Positions 15,836-24,491 of a DNA stretch of 34,147 nucleotides are shown piece by piece; position 1 is the stretch's first letter; every line of letters begins with the position of its first letter. The position numbers and the translations under genes are program-made. The DNA comes from Nocardia kruczakiae NBRC 101016. Its GTDB lineage: Bacteria > Actinomycetota > Actinomycetes > Mycobacteriales > Mycobacteriaceae. Under the pieces are notes generated by a model. It was not told the DNA's origin. It saw only the letters and a program-made list of their open reading frames with translations, and did no database searches. The DNA is taken from contig NZ_BDBL01000066.1 in NCBI RefSeq assembly GCF_001612965.1, forward strand, positions 1 to 34,147. The letters are read 5' to 3'.

Positions 15836-17581
15836 ATGACACAGGAATTCGAATTCGACGTGGTGGTCGTCGGCTCGGGCGCGGCCGGTATGACCGCGGC
15901 ATTGACCGCCGCCTATCGCGGGCTGTCGGTGACGATGATCGAGAAGAGCCGCAGCTTCGGAGGATCCACCGCGCGCTCCGGCGGCGGAATCTGGATCCCG
16001 AACAATCCGGTGCTGCAGGCCGCGGGTGTGCCGGACAGCTCGGAACTGGCTCGGACATATCTGAAAGCCGTTGTGGGCGACCGTGTCCCGGAGGAGAAGC
16101 AGCGAGCTTTCCTCGATCACGGGCCGGAGATGATGCGCTACATCGGTGCGCGCAGCAAGTACTGGCAGTTCGTCTACGACCGTGGCTACTCCGACTACCA
16201 TCCGGAGTTCCCGGGCGGGCTCGCGCAGGGCCGCAGCATCGAACCGGCTCCGATCGACGGCCGTCTGCTCGGTGGTGATCTGCACAAGATCAACCAGCCG
16301 ACCATGTCGGGGCCGAAGGGAATCGCCTTCACCGTCAGCGACTTCCACGATCTGAACATGATCGCCCGCACCTGGGCCGGTAAGCGCACCGCGATGAAGG
16401 TGGGGGCGCAGGCGGTGGCGAACAAGCTGCGCGGCCGGCTGCCGCTGAGCCTGGGCAAGGCCCTGGCCGCACGACTGTGGCTGTCGCTGCGCGACGCCGG
16501 GGTGCCCGTGTGGTTGAACACCCCGCTGACCGAACTGGTCACCGAAGCCGGGGCCGTGGTCGGTGTGCGCGCCGAACACCAGGGCGTTCCGGTGCTGATC
16601 AAGGCACGCCGCGGCGTGGTGCTGGCGGCCGGCGGTTTCGAACACAACCTGGAGATGCGCAAGCAGTACATCTCCGGGCCGCAATCCACCGACTGGACGG
16701 TCGGTGCCACCGAGAACGTCGGCGAAGGGATCGTCGCGGGCCAGAAGGCCGGCGGTGCGGTGGATCTCATGGACGACGCCTGGTGGGGACCGTCGGTGCG
16801 CAACCCCGAGGGGCCGCCGTTCTTCTGCCTGGCCGAACGCGCGCAACCCGGCGGCATCATGGTCAATCACGCGGGGGAGCGGTTCGTCAACGAATCGGCC
16901 CCGTATGTGAACGTCGTGCACACCATGTACGAGCAGCAGGCCGCCGGGGTCGACCATATTCCGGCCTACTTCATCATGGACCAGACCTTCCGCGACAGAT
17001 ATCTGTTCCTGGGCAACTTCCCGAAGCGCCCGATTCCGCAGAAATATCTCGACGCCGGAATCATCACCCAGGCCGATACGCTCGAGCAGCTGGCGAACAA
17101 GATCGGTGTTCCCGCCGCGACGCTGGCCGCCACGGTGCAGCGCTTCAACGGCTTCGCCCGCAGCGGGCGCGACGAGGATTACGGACGCGGCGATTCCGCC
17201 TACGACCGGTATTACGGCGATCCCACCGTGCAGCCGAATCCGTGTCTGGCGCCGCTGGAAAGAGGACCGTTCTACGCGGTGGAAATGGTGCCCGGCGACC
17301 TGGGCACCAAGGGCGGGCTGTGCACCGACGAATATGCCCGCGTGCTCGACGAACAGAATGCGCCGATCGCCGGACTGTATGCGGCGGGCAACAATTCGGC
17401 GTCGGTCATGGGTAACGACTACGCGGGCGCCGGAGCGACGATCGGCCCGGCCATGGTCTTCGGGTACATCGCGGCCAACCACCTCGCCGACGAACGCGAA
17501 CCGCGGGAAGCGGTCGCCGTATCGGCGCCGAAGCGGGCGAGCAACGGCCGCAAGGTGCCCGCACGCACGGGACAGGAGTGA
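15836..17581 (+). CDS. KstD-like 3-ketosteroid delta1-dehydrogenase (FAD)
   Basis: A 581-residue flavoprotein of the KstD/fumarate-reductase fold. The FAD ADP-binding motif V-V-V-G-S-G-A-A-G-M is at 10-19, followed by E-K and F-G-G-S-T-A-R-S-G-G-G at 41-51. A D-Y-H-P-E-F-P-G-G segment at 120-128 corresponds to the region of the first catalytic tyrosine in KstD enzymes. Tyr529 and Gly533 in N-D-Y-A-G-A-G reproduce the Tyr-x3-Gly pair that binds the substrate ketone and performs dehydrogenation. The expected reaction is introduction of a 1,2 double bond in a 3-keto A ring. ATG at 15836 follows GAAGGA. It heads an operon with two SDR genes. Related flavoproteins with other ring ketones as substrates cannot be excluded. 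Confidence 0.82.
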   Translation: MTQEFEFDVVVVGSGAAGMTAALTAAYRGLSVTMIEKSRSFGGSTARSGGGIWIPNNPVLQAAGVPDSSELARTYLKAVVGDRVPEEKQRAFLDHGPEMMRYIGARSKYWQFVYDRGYSDYHPEFPGGLAQGRSIEPAPIDGRLLGGDLHKINQPTMSGPKGIAFTVSDFHDLNMIARTWAGKRTAMKVGAQAVANKLRGRLPLSLGKALAARLWLSLRDAGVPVWLNTPLTELVTEAGAVVGVRAEHQGVPVLIKARRGVVLAAGGFEHNLEMRKQYISGPQSTDWTVGATENVGEGIVAGQKAGGAVDLMDDAWWGPSVRNPEGPPFFCLAERAQPGGIMVNHAGERFVNESAPYVNVVHTMYEQQAAGVDHIPAYFIMDQTFRDRYLFLGNFPKRPIPQKYLDAGIITQADTLEQLANKIGVPAATLAATVQRFNGFARSGRDEDYGRGDSAYDRYYGDPTVQPNPCLAPLERGPFYAVEMVPGDLGTKGGLCTDEYARVLDEQNAPIAGLYAAGNNSASVMGNDYAGAGATIGPAMVFGYIAANHLADEREPREAVAVSAPKRASNGRKVPARTGQE

Positions 17582-17583
17582 TC

Positions 17584-18315
17584 ATGGGCAGGATCGACGG
17601 TAGAACGGTCGTCGTCACCGGTGCGGCCCGGGGCATGGGTGCGGCGTTCGCGCAGCGGCTCGTCTCCGAGGGCGCCTCGGTCGTGATCACCGATGTGCTG
17701 GCGGAGGAAGGTAGGCAGACCGCCGCGCGGCTGGGCGGCGCGGCCCTGTTCGTCCACCACGACGTGACCGACGAATCCGCGTGGAACGACGTCGTCGCGC
17801 AGGCGGAATCGGCGTTCGGCCCCGTCTCGGGCCTGGTGAACAACGCCGGAATCGTGCACGTGGATCCGATCGAAACGCTCGCCGAAGCGGACTACCGCAA
17901 GGTGATCGACGTCAATCAGGTGGGTGTCTTTCTCGGCATGAAGGCCGTGGTGGGATCGATGCGACGTGCCGGTGGCGGGTCGATCGTGAACATCTCCTCG
18001 GTCGGCGGCATCATCGGCTTCTCGAACATCCTCGGCTACACCGCCTCCAAATGGGCGGTACGCGGTATGACCAAAACCGCGGCACAGGAGTTCGGGCCCA
18101 TGGGAATTCGCGTCAACTCGGTGCATCCGGGTGTGGTGATGACCGAAATGACCAGCGATTCGGCGCGCTCGAATTCGATGTTCCACGATCAGCCGCTGGC
18201 ACGTCCCGGCACCCCCGAGGAATTGGCGAATCTGGTGCTGTTCCTCATCTCCGACGAGTCCGGTTACAGCACCGGTTCGGAATTCGTCGCCGACGGCGGA
18301 TTCACCTCCCACTGA
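17584..18315 (+). CDS. SDR dehydrogenase, hydroxysteroid type
   Basis: A 243-residue classical SDR. It has T-G-A-A-R-G-M-G at 12-19, N-N-A-G at 86-89, and Ser139, Tyr152 and Lys156 as catalytic residues in N-I-S-S and G-Y-T-A-S-K. The C-terminal Y-S-T-G-S-E-F-V-A-D-G-G closely matches actinobacterial 20beta/3alpha-hydroxysteroid dehydrogenases. It begins two bases after the KstD-like stop, with AGGAG five bases before the ATG at 17584, so it is in the same operon. The in-frame GTG at 17578 lies within the ribosome site and is rejected. Probable role: interconverting a hydroxyl and the keto group needed by the KstD-like enzyme. Confidence 0.88.
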   Translation: MGRIDGRTVVVTGAARGMGAAFAQRLVSEGASVVITDVLAEEGRQTAARLGGAALFVHHDVTDESAWNDVVAQAESAFGPVSGLVNNAGIVHVDPIETLAEADYRKVIDVNQVGVFLGMKAVVGSMRRAGGGSIVNISSVGGIIGFSNILGYTASKWAVRGMTKTAAQEFGPMGIRVNSVHPGVVMTEMTSDSARSNSMFHDQPLARPGTPEELANLVLFLISDESGYSTGSEFVADGGFTSH

Positions 18316-18332
18316 CACAAAGGATTTCCGCG

Positions 18333-19154
18333 GTGAAGAATTTCGCAGGTAAGACCGCCGTGATCACCGGCGCCGGCGCCGGTATCGGCCGGGCGCTGGC
18401 CCTGGAGCTGGCCGGCCACGGCGCTCGCCTGGCCCTGTCCGGCCGCAATATCGACAATGTCGCCGAGACCGCCGCGCTGTGCGAGAAGAAGGGCGCCCGC
18501 GCCCGCGCCTACCGGCTCGACGTCACCGACCGGGACGCGGTGTATGCCCACGCCGACCAGGTGGCGGGCGATTTCGGCGGGGTGAACATCGTGGTCAACA
18601 ACGCGGGTGTGTCACTGACCGCCAGCACCGAAGAGGTCAGCTGGGACGATTTCGAATGGATCGTCAACATCAACTTCTGGGGTGTGGCCTACGGGACGAA
18701 AGCCTTTCTGCCGCACGTGATCGCCTCCGGTGACGGCGCGATCGTCAATGTGTCGAGCATGTTCGGCCTGGCCGCCTGCCCGACCCAGGGTGCCTACAAC
18801 GCGACGAAGTTCGCGATCCGGGGTTTCACCGACGCGCTGCGCCAGGAAATGAAGATCGCCGGGCACAACGTCGCGGTGAGCTGCGTCCATCCCGGCATGA
18901 TCCAGACCGAGATCGCGTGGAAGGCGCGCGCGGGCGCCACCCGCGATCGCGACGCGCTGGCCGCCAACTTCGACCGGCTCGCCAAGACCAGTCCGGAACA
19001 GGCCGCCAAGGCGATCGTCGACGGCATCCGCAAGGACAAGGCGAAGGTGCTGATCGGCAACGACGCCCGGATGATCGATCTGCTGCCGCGCATCTTCGGC
19101 TCCGGATATCAGAAGATCCTCACCGCGCAGATGCGCAACGAAGTCAGCAAGTAG
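18333..19154 (+). CDS. SDR dehydrogenase, second subtype
   Basis: A 273-residue short-chain dehydrogenase of a different subgroup from its neighbours. The cofactor motif is T-G-A-G-A-G-I-G (12-19), S-G-R-N at 36-39 suggests NADP preference, and N-N-A-G is at 89-92. Catalytic Ser142, Tyr155 and Lys159 lie in N-V-S-S and A-Y-N-A-T-K. A lysine-rich end, including D-K-A-K-V-L-I-G-N-D-A, follows the core as in SDRs related to acyl-glycerone or membrane-lipid reductases. Start is GTG at 18333, with AAAGGA eight bases upstream and 17 bases after the previous stop, making it the third gene of the operon. The substrate is unknown. Confidence 0.87.
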   Translation: MKNFAGKTAVITGAGAGIGRALALELAGHGARLALSGRNIDNVAETAALCEKKGARARAYRLDVTDRDAVYAHADQVAGDFGGVNIVVNNAGVSLTASTEEVSWDDFEWIVNINFWGVAYGTKAFLPHVIASGDGAIVNVSSMFGLAACPTQGAYNATKFAIRGFTDALRQEMKIAGHNVAVSCVHPGMIQTEIAWKARAGATRDRDALAANFDRLAKTSPEQAAKAIVDGIRKDKAKVLIGNDARMIDLLPRIFGSGYQKILTAQMRNEVSK

Positions 19155-19212
19155 GCCACGGCCGGGTCGGTGATCGCGGGAATCGCCGGCCCGGGGCTCC
19201 GGTCCGGACGCT

Positions 19213-19257
19213 GCGGGGCGTGAGCCGGCAGCGCCGGTCGAGGTCGGCCCGCCCCGC
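19213..19257. terminator. Terminator-like structure between convergent genes
   Basis: GCGGGGCG and CGCCCCGC form an eight-base outer stem. Within the intervening 29 bases CCGGC and GCCGG pair around AGC. It lies between the end of the SDR operon and the end of the FadD3-like gene. There is no T-run. The high GC content lowers the significance. Confidence 0.4.
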
Positions 19258-19286
19258 GCTTCGTCACGGACCGCAGCATCCTTTTG

Positions 19287-20990
19287 TCAAGGTGTGCAAC
19301 GCAAGTGGCGCTTGTCCACCTTGCCCGCAGTCGTGCGCGGCAACCGGTCGACTATCCGCACCGTGCGCGGAATCTTGTATCCGGCCAAGCGGGTGCGACA
19401 CCACGCGAGCAGACCGTCCGCGTCGAACGGCGCCGTCCCGGAGGGAACCACGAAGGCGGCGCCGACCTCTCCGAGGCGCTCGTCGGGTACACCGACGACC
19501 GCCACCTCGGCGATGCCCGGATAGTGGCGCAGCGTCTGTTCGACCTCGGCCGGATAGACGTTGAACCCGCCGACGATGAACATATCCTCGAGCCGGTCGG
19601 TGACCCGCAGCCAACCGCCGGCGTCGAGGGCGCCGATATCGCCCGTACGCAGCCAGCCCTCCGGGTCGACGGCAGCGGCGGTGGCGGCGGGGTCGTCGAG
19701 ATATCCGCACATCACGTTCGGTCCGCGCACCACGATCCGGCCGGGCGTACCGGCCGGCACGTCGCGGCCGTCGGCATCCAGGATTCGAATCTCGCTGCCC
19801 GGCAACGCTTTACCCACGGTGTGGGCGGTGCGCTCGATATCGGTGCCGGGCGGGCAGACCGCGACCACGCCGACCGATTCGGTGAGACCGTAGGCGGTGA
19901 ACACCTGATCGGCTCCGAGGTCGGCACGCATCCGGGCGATCAGCTCCGCCGGAATCGCGGTGCCGCCGGTGCCGGCCAGTCGCAGCGCCGGAAACGACCG
20001 ACCTGCCGCGAGCAGATCGAGAAAAATCGTCGGCGGGCCGGCGAGGACGGTGATCCGCTCGGCCGTCATGAGATCCGCCGCGGATCGCGCATCGAACACC
20101 GGCACGGGAAACATGGTGGCCGCCCGCGACAGGCAAGCCACGATGCCGGCCTTGTATCCGAAGGTGTGCGAGAACGGATTCGGCAGCAGGCAGCGGTCGC
20201 CGTGGCGCAGGGTGACCGCGCTCGCCCACCGGTCCAGCACGGTCAGGGTTTGCCGATGGGTGGTGAGCACCCCTTTGGGGGAGCCCGTCGTGCCGGAGGT
20301 GAAGAGGATGTCACTGATGGCGTCGGAAGGTAGTGCGGCCATTCGTGTTTCGGCATCCGACAACCGGATTCGAGCGGCGTCGGCGATGAAGTCTTGCCAG
20401 CCGATCGGTGCGCTCTCGCGCCGATCGCGCGAACGAGCAGCGCATCCATCGGGTTCGTGCCGGTCGCGCCGCCGGTGCCCCGAACCGGTGACCGACTGGG
20501 CAGCGCCGGTTGGCGAGTCCCGATCGTCGTCGGACTTCGACGGGGAAGTGGCGCTGTCGTCCGTGGCATGCGTGCCGGTCAGCAGGACCGTGAATTCCAG
20601 GTCCGGCAAGGGGCCCTGATCCGCCAGCAGGCTCGGATAGTCGATGCCCAGGAATCCCCGCACCGTGAACAGCCCACGGCATCGGGTGCGGCGCAGAATG
20701 TCCGCCGCCTCCGGTCCGCGCAGCCGGGTGCCGATCGGCACCAGGGTGGCGCCCGCGCCGAGCAGGCCCACGGCGGTCACGATCCAGCGGGCGCTGTTGG
20801 GCGCCCAGATCGCGACCCGATCGCCGGCGGCCACCCCGCGGGCCATCGCCGCGCGGGTCACCCGTTGCGCCTCGGCGTGGAGGTCGGCGTAGGTGAGGCG
20901 GGTGCGGCCCTCGACGATCGCGACGGTCGACCCGTTCCGGCGTGCCTGTGCGGATACCAGAGCCGGAATCGTCGCGGGCTCCGCCGTCAT
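19287..20990 (-). CDS. Acyl-CoA ligase, FadD3-like
   Basis: A 567-residue ATP-dependent CoA ligase of the ANL superfamily. The AMP-binding loop T-S-G-T-T-G-S-P-K-G is at 231-240. It also has Y-G-L-T-E-S, the hinge region D-R-L-E-D-M-F-I-V-G-G-F-N-V-Y-P-A-E-V-E, and the catalytic lysine in T-A-G-K-V-D. From memory, the N-P-F-x-H-x-F-G-Y-K-A-G-I and I-T-V-L-x-G-P-P-T-I segments match mycobacterial FadD3, which activates the sterol-derived indanedione propionate HIP. The FadD3 call is by resemblance; other bulky carboxylates are possible. Residues 141-196 are an R/D/S-rich insertion that FadD3 lacks. The start is uncertain: 20990 aligns best with FadD3, and 21005 is an alternative; neither has a good ribosome site. 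Confidence 0.8.
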   Translation of the reverse strand: MTAEPATIPALVSAQARRNGSTVAIVEGRTRLTYADLHAEAQRVTRAAMARGVAAGDRVAIWAPNSARWIVTAVGLLGAGATLVPIGTRLRGPEAADILRRTRCRGLFTVRGFLGIDYPSLLADQGPLPDLEFTVLLTGTHATDDSATSPSKSDDDRDSPTGAAQSVTGSGHRRRDRHEPDGCAARSRDRRESAPIGWQDFIADAARIRLSDAETRMAALPSDAISDILFTSGTTGSPKGVLTTHRQTLTVLDRWASAVTLRHGDRCLLPNPFSHTFGYKAGIVACLSRAATMFPVPVFDARSAADLMTAERITVLAGPPTIFLDLLAAGRSFPALRLAGTGGTAIPAELIARMRADLGADQVFTAYGLTESVGVVAVCPPGTDIERTAHTVGKALPGSEIRILDADGRDVPAGTPGRIVVRGPNVMCGYLDDPAATAAAVDPEGWLRTGDIGALDAGGWLRVTDRLEDMFIVGGFNVYPAEVEQTLRHYPGIAEVAVVGVPDERLGEVGAAFVVPSGTAPFDADGLLAWCRTRLAGYKIPRTVRIVDRLPRTTAGKVDKRHLRCTP

Positions 20991-21044
20991 CTCTTCGCAC
21001 ACCATCGCTGTCCGGATACACACACTGTGGAACACATTCGCCGG

Positions 21045-21059
21045 CCGCCGGTCCGGCGG
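21045..21059. promoter_or_regulatory. Palindrome in the FadD3-like/PPDK-like intergenic region
   Basis: CCGCCGG-t-CCGGCGG is a perfect seven-base inverted repeat around a single base, 55 bases from the ligase start and about 210 bases from the PPDK-like start. A further repeat, TCCCGC/GCGGGA with a nine-base loop, is at 21150-21170. Either could be an operator or chance GC-rich symmetry. The rest of this 277-base gap shows no gene. Confidence 0.3.
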
Positions 21060-21267
21060 TCCACGGCCCATGGTGCCGCAGGCTGGTGCCGCGCAGGTCG
21101 TTCGCACACCGCCAGTCCCGGTGAGTGGTATCGCGAGCGGGCCGGCGGTTCCCGCATCCGCTGAGCGGGACCATCGCTACTGGCCGAGGACGGTCGGGCG
21201 GCACTCTCGAAGGATGACCGGGGCGGCAGGGGGTTCGATGCCCCGATGGATGGACCGAAGGAGTGAC

Positions 21268-23397
21268 ATGACCGCGGGTGCGGAGCTGGCCCAACGATCG
21301 GAAACCGTCGTCGGACTGGACGGCAACTGCCCGCTGTCGCGGGACCGGATCGGTGGCAAGGCCTGGAGTATCAACCACATGCGCGGGCTCGGGCTGCCGG
21401 TGCCGCCGGCATTCGTGCTCACCACCGACGCCTGGCGTGATTTCACCGAGCGCGGCGCGATCGCCGACGACATCTGGCGGGCGGTCTGCGACGGCGTCGC
21501 CATGCTCGAGCACGGCACCGGCCGCACCTTCGGCTCGATCCGCCGGCCGCTGCTGGTCTCCGTGCGCTCGGGCGCGGCCGTGAGCATGCCCGGCATGATG
21601 GACACCGTTCTCAACCTCGGCATCAACGACGGCGTCGAACAGGCGCTCGCCGCGGCGACCGGCAGCGCCGGCTATGCCGCCGACACCCATCGGCGTTTCC
21701 GGGCGCAGTATCGCGAGACGGTGCTGCAGTCACCCGACGGCGCGGTGCCGGCGGACCCGTGGGAACAGCTGCGCGCGGCGATCACCGCGGTGTTCCGGTC
21801 GTGGGATTCGGTGCGCGCCAAGGCGTATCGCCGCAACCGCGGCGTGTCCGACGACCTCGGCACCGCGGTCACCGTGCAGGCGATGGTGTTCGGCAACCTC
21901 GACGCCGCGTCCGGGACGGGCGTGCTGTTCAGCCGCAACCCCAATACCGGCGACGGGCCGGCCTACGGCGAATGGCTGGTCGGCGGGCAGGGCGAGGACG
22001 TGGTGTCGGGCCGCACCACACCGCGGCCGCTGAGCGACCTCGCCGCCACCCAGCCCCAGGTGCACGATCGGCTGATCGCCGCCGCGGAACTGCTCGAACG
22101 CGACGGGCGCGATATCCAGGACATCGAATTCACCGTCGAATCCGGCGCGTTGTGGATGCTGCAGTCGCGTCCGGCGAAGCGTTCGGCGCGGGCGGCGGTG
22201 CGAGCCGCGGTCGCGATGGCGGAGGAAGGCCTGATTACCGCGGCGGAGGCGCTGCAGCGGGTCGGGGCCGAGCAGATTCGCGCCGTCCTGCAGCCCGCCA
22301 CCACGGCGGCGGACGCGGGCGAGGCGCTGGCCCGGGGCGAATCCGCCTGCCCAGGTCTGGCTTTCGGTGTCGTGGTCACCGATCCCGACGAGGCGGAAGC
22401 GCGCGCGGCGGCGGGCGAGAACGTCGTCCTGGTCCGGCCGACGACCAGTCCCGATGATCTGCCCGGCATGATCGCGGCCCGCGCGGTGGTCACCGAATTG
22501 GGTGGCACCACCTCGCACGCGGCCCTGGTGAGCCGGGAACTCGGCCGGCCGTGTGTGGTCGGATGTGGACCGGGTGTCGTGGACGCGCTCGCGGGACGCA
22601 CTGTCACGGTCGACGGCGGCGCCGGTGTGGTGTGGGCGGGCGAGGTCGCCGGTGGAGATGTCGACGGCGCGGTCCTCGACGATGTGCGCAGACTCGCCGA
22701 CTGGGCGGGGGTCGCACCCGATGACCTCGCGGGAGCCCTCGCCGGCGATGCGGAAGTCGTTGTGGCACAGGCGGTTGTCCGGCAAGTGAGCGAGCTGGAA
22801 CTGCTGCGCCTGATCGGTGTGAAGGGCCGGGTGCGCGGTGACGCGGTGGCCGCCAGCCTGGGCGGCGACACCGACGAGGTGAGCGCACGGTGTGCGGAGC
22901 TGGTGGCGGGCGGATTGTGCGCCGACACCCCCGCGGGTGTGCGGCTGACGCCCGACGGGCGCCATCGCCTGGGCGAGTTGCTGTCCGTCGAGCGCGGCGA
23001 GGTCGACACCGCCGCGATGGCCGCCGCCTACGAGGACTTCTGCGTGGTCAACGCCGAGCTGAAGGAAATCGTGACCGCGTGGCAGATGAAGGACGCGGCC
23101 ACACCCAACGACCACGGGGACGCCGAATACGATGCGGCGGTGCTGGACCGGCTCACCGAACTGCACACCCGGGTGCGCCCCCTGGCCGAGCGGCTGGGAT
23201 CGATCGCACCGCGGCTGGCCCGGTATCGCGAGCGGCTGGAGACGGCGGTCGAGCGGATCGCCGCCGGTGATCACGCCTGGGTGGCGCGGCCGATCATGGA
23301 CAGCTACCACACCGTGTGGTTCGAACTGCACGAAGATCTGATCGGGCTGTGCGGGCTCAGCCGTGCCGACGAAGCGGCGGCCGGCCGTGCCGAGTAA
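21268..23397 (+). CDS. Pyruvate-phosphate-dikinase-like protein with winged-helix-like C-terminal region
   Basis: A 709-residue protein. Residues 15-305 are the PPDK N-terminal ATP-grasp domain, with I-G-G-K-A at 28-32, V-S-V-R-S-G-A-A-V-S-M-P-G-M-M at 97-111, and the Q-D-I-E-F and L-Q-S-R-P ending at 284-302. Residues 340-460 are the swivelling phosphohistidine domain, with His417 in G-G-T-T-S-H-A-A-L-V-S-R. The C-terminal PEP/pyruvate barrel of true PPDK is absent, as also in the short mycobacterial PpdK. Instead residues 510-570 look like a winged helix (L-L-R-L-I-G-V-K-G, then L-V-A-G-G-L, then L-T-P-D-G-R), followed by a helical region to 709. It probably phosphorylates its own histidine from ATP; the final acceptor is unknown. 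AAGGAG precedes the ATG. The phosphatase gene overlaps its end. Confidence 0.85.
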   Translation: MTAGAELAQRSETVVGLDGNCPLSRDRIGGKAWSINHMRGLGLPVPPAFVLTTDAWRDFTERGAIADDIWRAVCDGVAMLEHGTGRTFGSIRRPLLVSVRSGAAVSMPGMMDTVLNLGINDGVEQALAAATGSAGYAADTHRRFRAQYRETVLQSPDGAVPADPWEQLRAAITAVFRSWDSVRAKAYRRNRGVSDDLGTAVTVQAMVFGNLDAASGTGVLFSRNPNTGDGPAYGEWLVGGQGEDVVSGRTTPRPLSDLAATQPQVHDRLIAAAELLERDGRDIQDIEFTVESGALWMLQSRPAKRSARAAVRAAVAMAEEGLITAAEALQRVGAEQIRAVLQPATTAADAGEALARGESACPGLAFGVVVTDPDEAEARAAAGENVVLVRPTTSPDDLPGMIAARAVVTELGGTTSHAALVSRELGRPCVVGCGPGVVDALAGRTVTVDGGAGVVWAGEVAGGDVDGAVLDDVRRLADWAGVAPDDLAGALAGDAEVVVAQAVVRQVSELELLRLIGVKGRVRGDAVAASLGGDTDEVSARCAELVAGGLCADTPAGVRLTPDGRHRLGELLSVERGEVDTAAMAAAYEDFCVVNAELKEIVTAWQMKDAATPNDHGDAEYDAAVLDRLTELHTRVRPLAERLGSIAPRLARYRERLETAVERIAAGDHAWVARPIMDSYHTVWFELHEDLIGLCGLSRADEAAAGRAE

Positions 23398-24169
23398 TCC
23401 GATCGCCCAGGAATTCGACGCGACCCGGCGCTGGGTCGACTTCGAGGAAATCGACAACGTCCGCGATCTCGGCGGACTGCCGGTCGAGGGCCGCGGTACG
23501 ACCCGATTCGGCGTGGCGCTGCGGTCGAGCACCCTGCAGCAGGCGACCGAGGCGGATGTGGCGCTGCTGCTGGGCTCGGTCGGGATGCGTACCCTGATCG
23601 ACCTGCGGCTGCCCGACGAAGTGGAACGGGAAGGGTACGGCCTGCTGGCCGCCGCGGCGATCGAGAAGGTGAATCTGCCGGTCCGCAAATCGGCGCAATC
23701 CTCCCTCGCCGCACGGGATCTGGTGCCGGACAAGACGCGCGTGGATCTGGCGCAGCTGTACGGACAGCTGCTCGCCGGCAGTCCGGAGGAGATCGTCGCC
23801 GCGGCGCGGCTGGTCGCCGATGCCGACCGGCAGGCGGTCGTATTCCATTGCGCGGCAGGTAAGGACCGCACCGGGGTGCTGGCGGCGGTACTGCTCGATG
23901 CGGTGGGCGTGGCGCCGGAGGTGATCGCGGCGGACTACGCCCTCACCAATGAGCGGATGACGCGGGTACGCAACCGGCTCGACGCGCTGAACTCCTATTC
24001 CGGGCTGCCGCCGACGAGTACCGGAATTCTGGCCGTCGAAGCGGCGGTGATGCTGCGATTCCTCGACGACCTGCGGCGTGACCACGGCGGTGCCGCCCGC
24101 TGGCTACGCGAGCACGGGCTGACGGCCGAGGAGCTGACGATGTTGCGGTACGCCCTGGTCACCGGGTAG
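23387..24169 (+). CDS. Tyrosine phosphatase, PtpB-like
   Basis: A 260-residue phosphatase of the Tyr_phosphatase3 family, to which M. tuberculosis PtpB belongs. The signature H-C-A-A-G-K-D-R-T-G at 154-163 gives the cysteine nucleophile Cys155 and phosphate-binding Arg161. N-V-R-D-L-G-G at 24-30 and L-I-D-L-R near 70 are family marks. The K-D-R-T-G form is typical of PtpB-type enzymes, which can act on phosphotyrosine, phosphoserine/threonine and phosphoinositides. No signal peptide is seen. GTG at 23387 overlaps the dikinase-like gene by 11 bases, so the two are coupled; GTG at 23363 is the alternative start. Adjacency suggests a shared phosphorylation-related function. Confidence 0.9.
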   Translation: MPSNPIAQEFDATRRWVDFEEIDNVRDLGGLPVEGRGTTRFGVALRSSTLQQATEADVALLLGSVGMRTLIDLRLPDEVEREGYGLLAAAAIEKVNLPVRKSAQSSLAARDLVPDKTRVDLAQLYGQLLAGSPEEIVAAARLVADADRQAVVFHCAAGKDRTGVLAAVLLDAVGVAPEVIAADYALTNERMTRVRNRLDALNSYSGLPPTSTGILAVEAAVMLRFLDDLRRDHGGAARWLREHGLTAEELTMLRYALVTG

Positions 24170-24177
24170 TGAAACCC

Positions 24178-24357
24178 TCACCGCGAATAATCGCGGAAGG
24201 TCATCACGAAGGCGGGTGCCGCGATCATGACGAGCAGGATGTAGGCCAGGACCTGCAGGCCGACATACGGCAGCTCGTGCACCCAGATACCCAGGATCAG
24301 AACGCCCAACAGCAGCACTACGCCGTAGAGCGGTGTTCGTTGCGGGTGGTCGCCCAT
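24178..24357 (-). CDS. Small two-helix membrane protein
   Basis: A 59-residue protein with two predicted transmembrane segments, about residues 11-27 and 32-52, and a short basic C-terminus (F-R-D-Y-S-R). I do not recognise a function. Of two in-frame ATGs six bases apart, the second (24357) is better placed, eight bases after GGAG. Its last codons form a small hairpin (CCGCGA/TCGCGG at 24181-24196), only twelve bases after the phosphatase stop, which may serve as the shared terminator of the two convergent genes. Confidence 0.7.
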   Translation of the reverse strand: MGDHPQRTPLYGVVLLLGVLILGIWVHELPYVGLQVLAYILLVMIAAPAFVMTFRDYSR

Positions 24358-24491
24358 ACCCATAACTCCACGATACCCAGCCGGGCCGCCGTCCGACAGC
24401 GCTCGGCGGACGCCGCCCCGTCGAGCCCTGCTGTGACCGGCGATCCGTGGGAGAATCCGGACTCGACGATGGCCGACGCCGGGAGGAACCC

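Noticed and set aside
15746..17482. A very long open frame antisense to the KstD-like gene
   Set aside because: In GC-rich coding DNA the complementary frame seldom meets stop codons. Its protein is rich in Arg, Gly and His without any family motif, while the sense strand has a full FAD enzyme.
21730..23871. A long open frame antisense to the PPDK-like and phosphatase genes
   Set aside because: It spans two real genes on the other strand, has no motif or ribosome site and shows the composition of a shadow frame.
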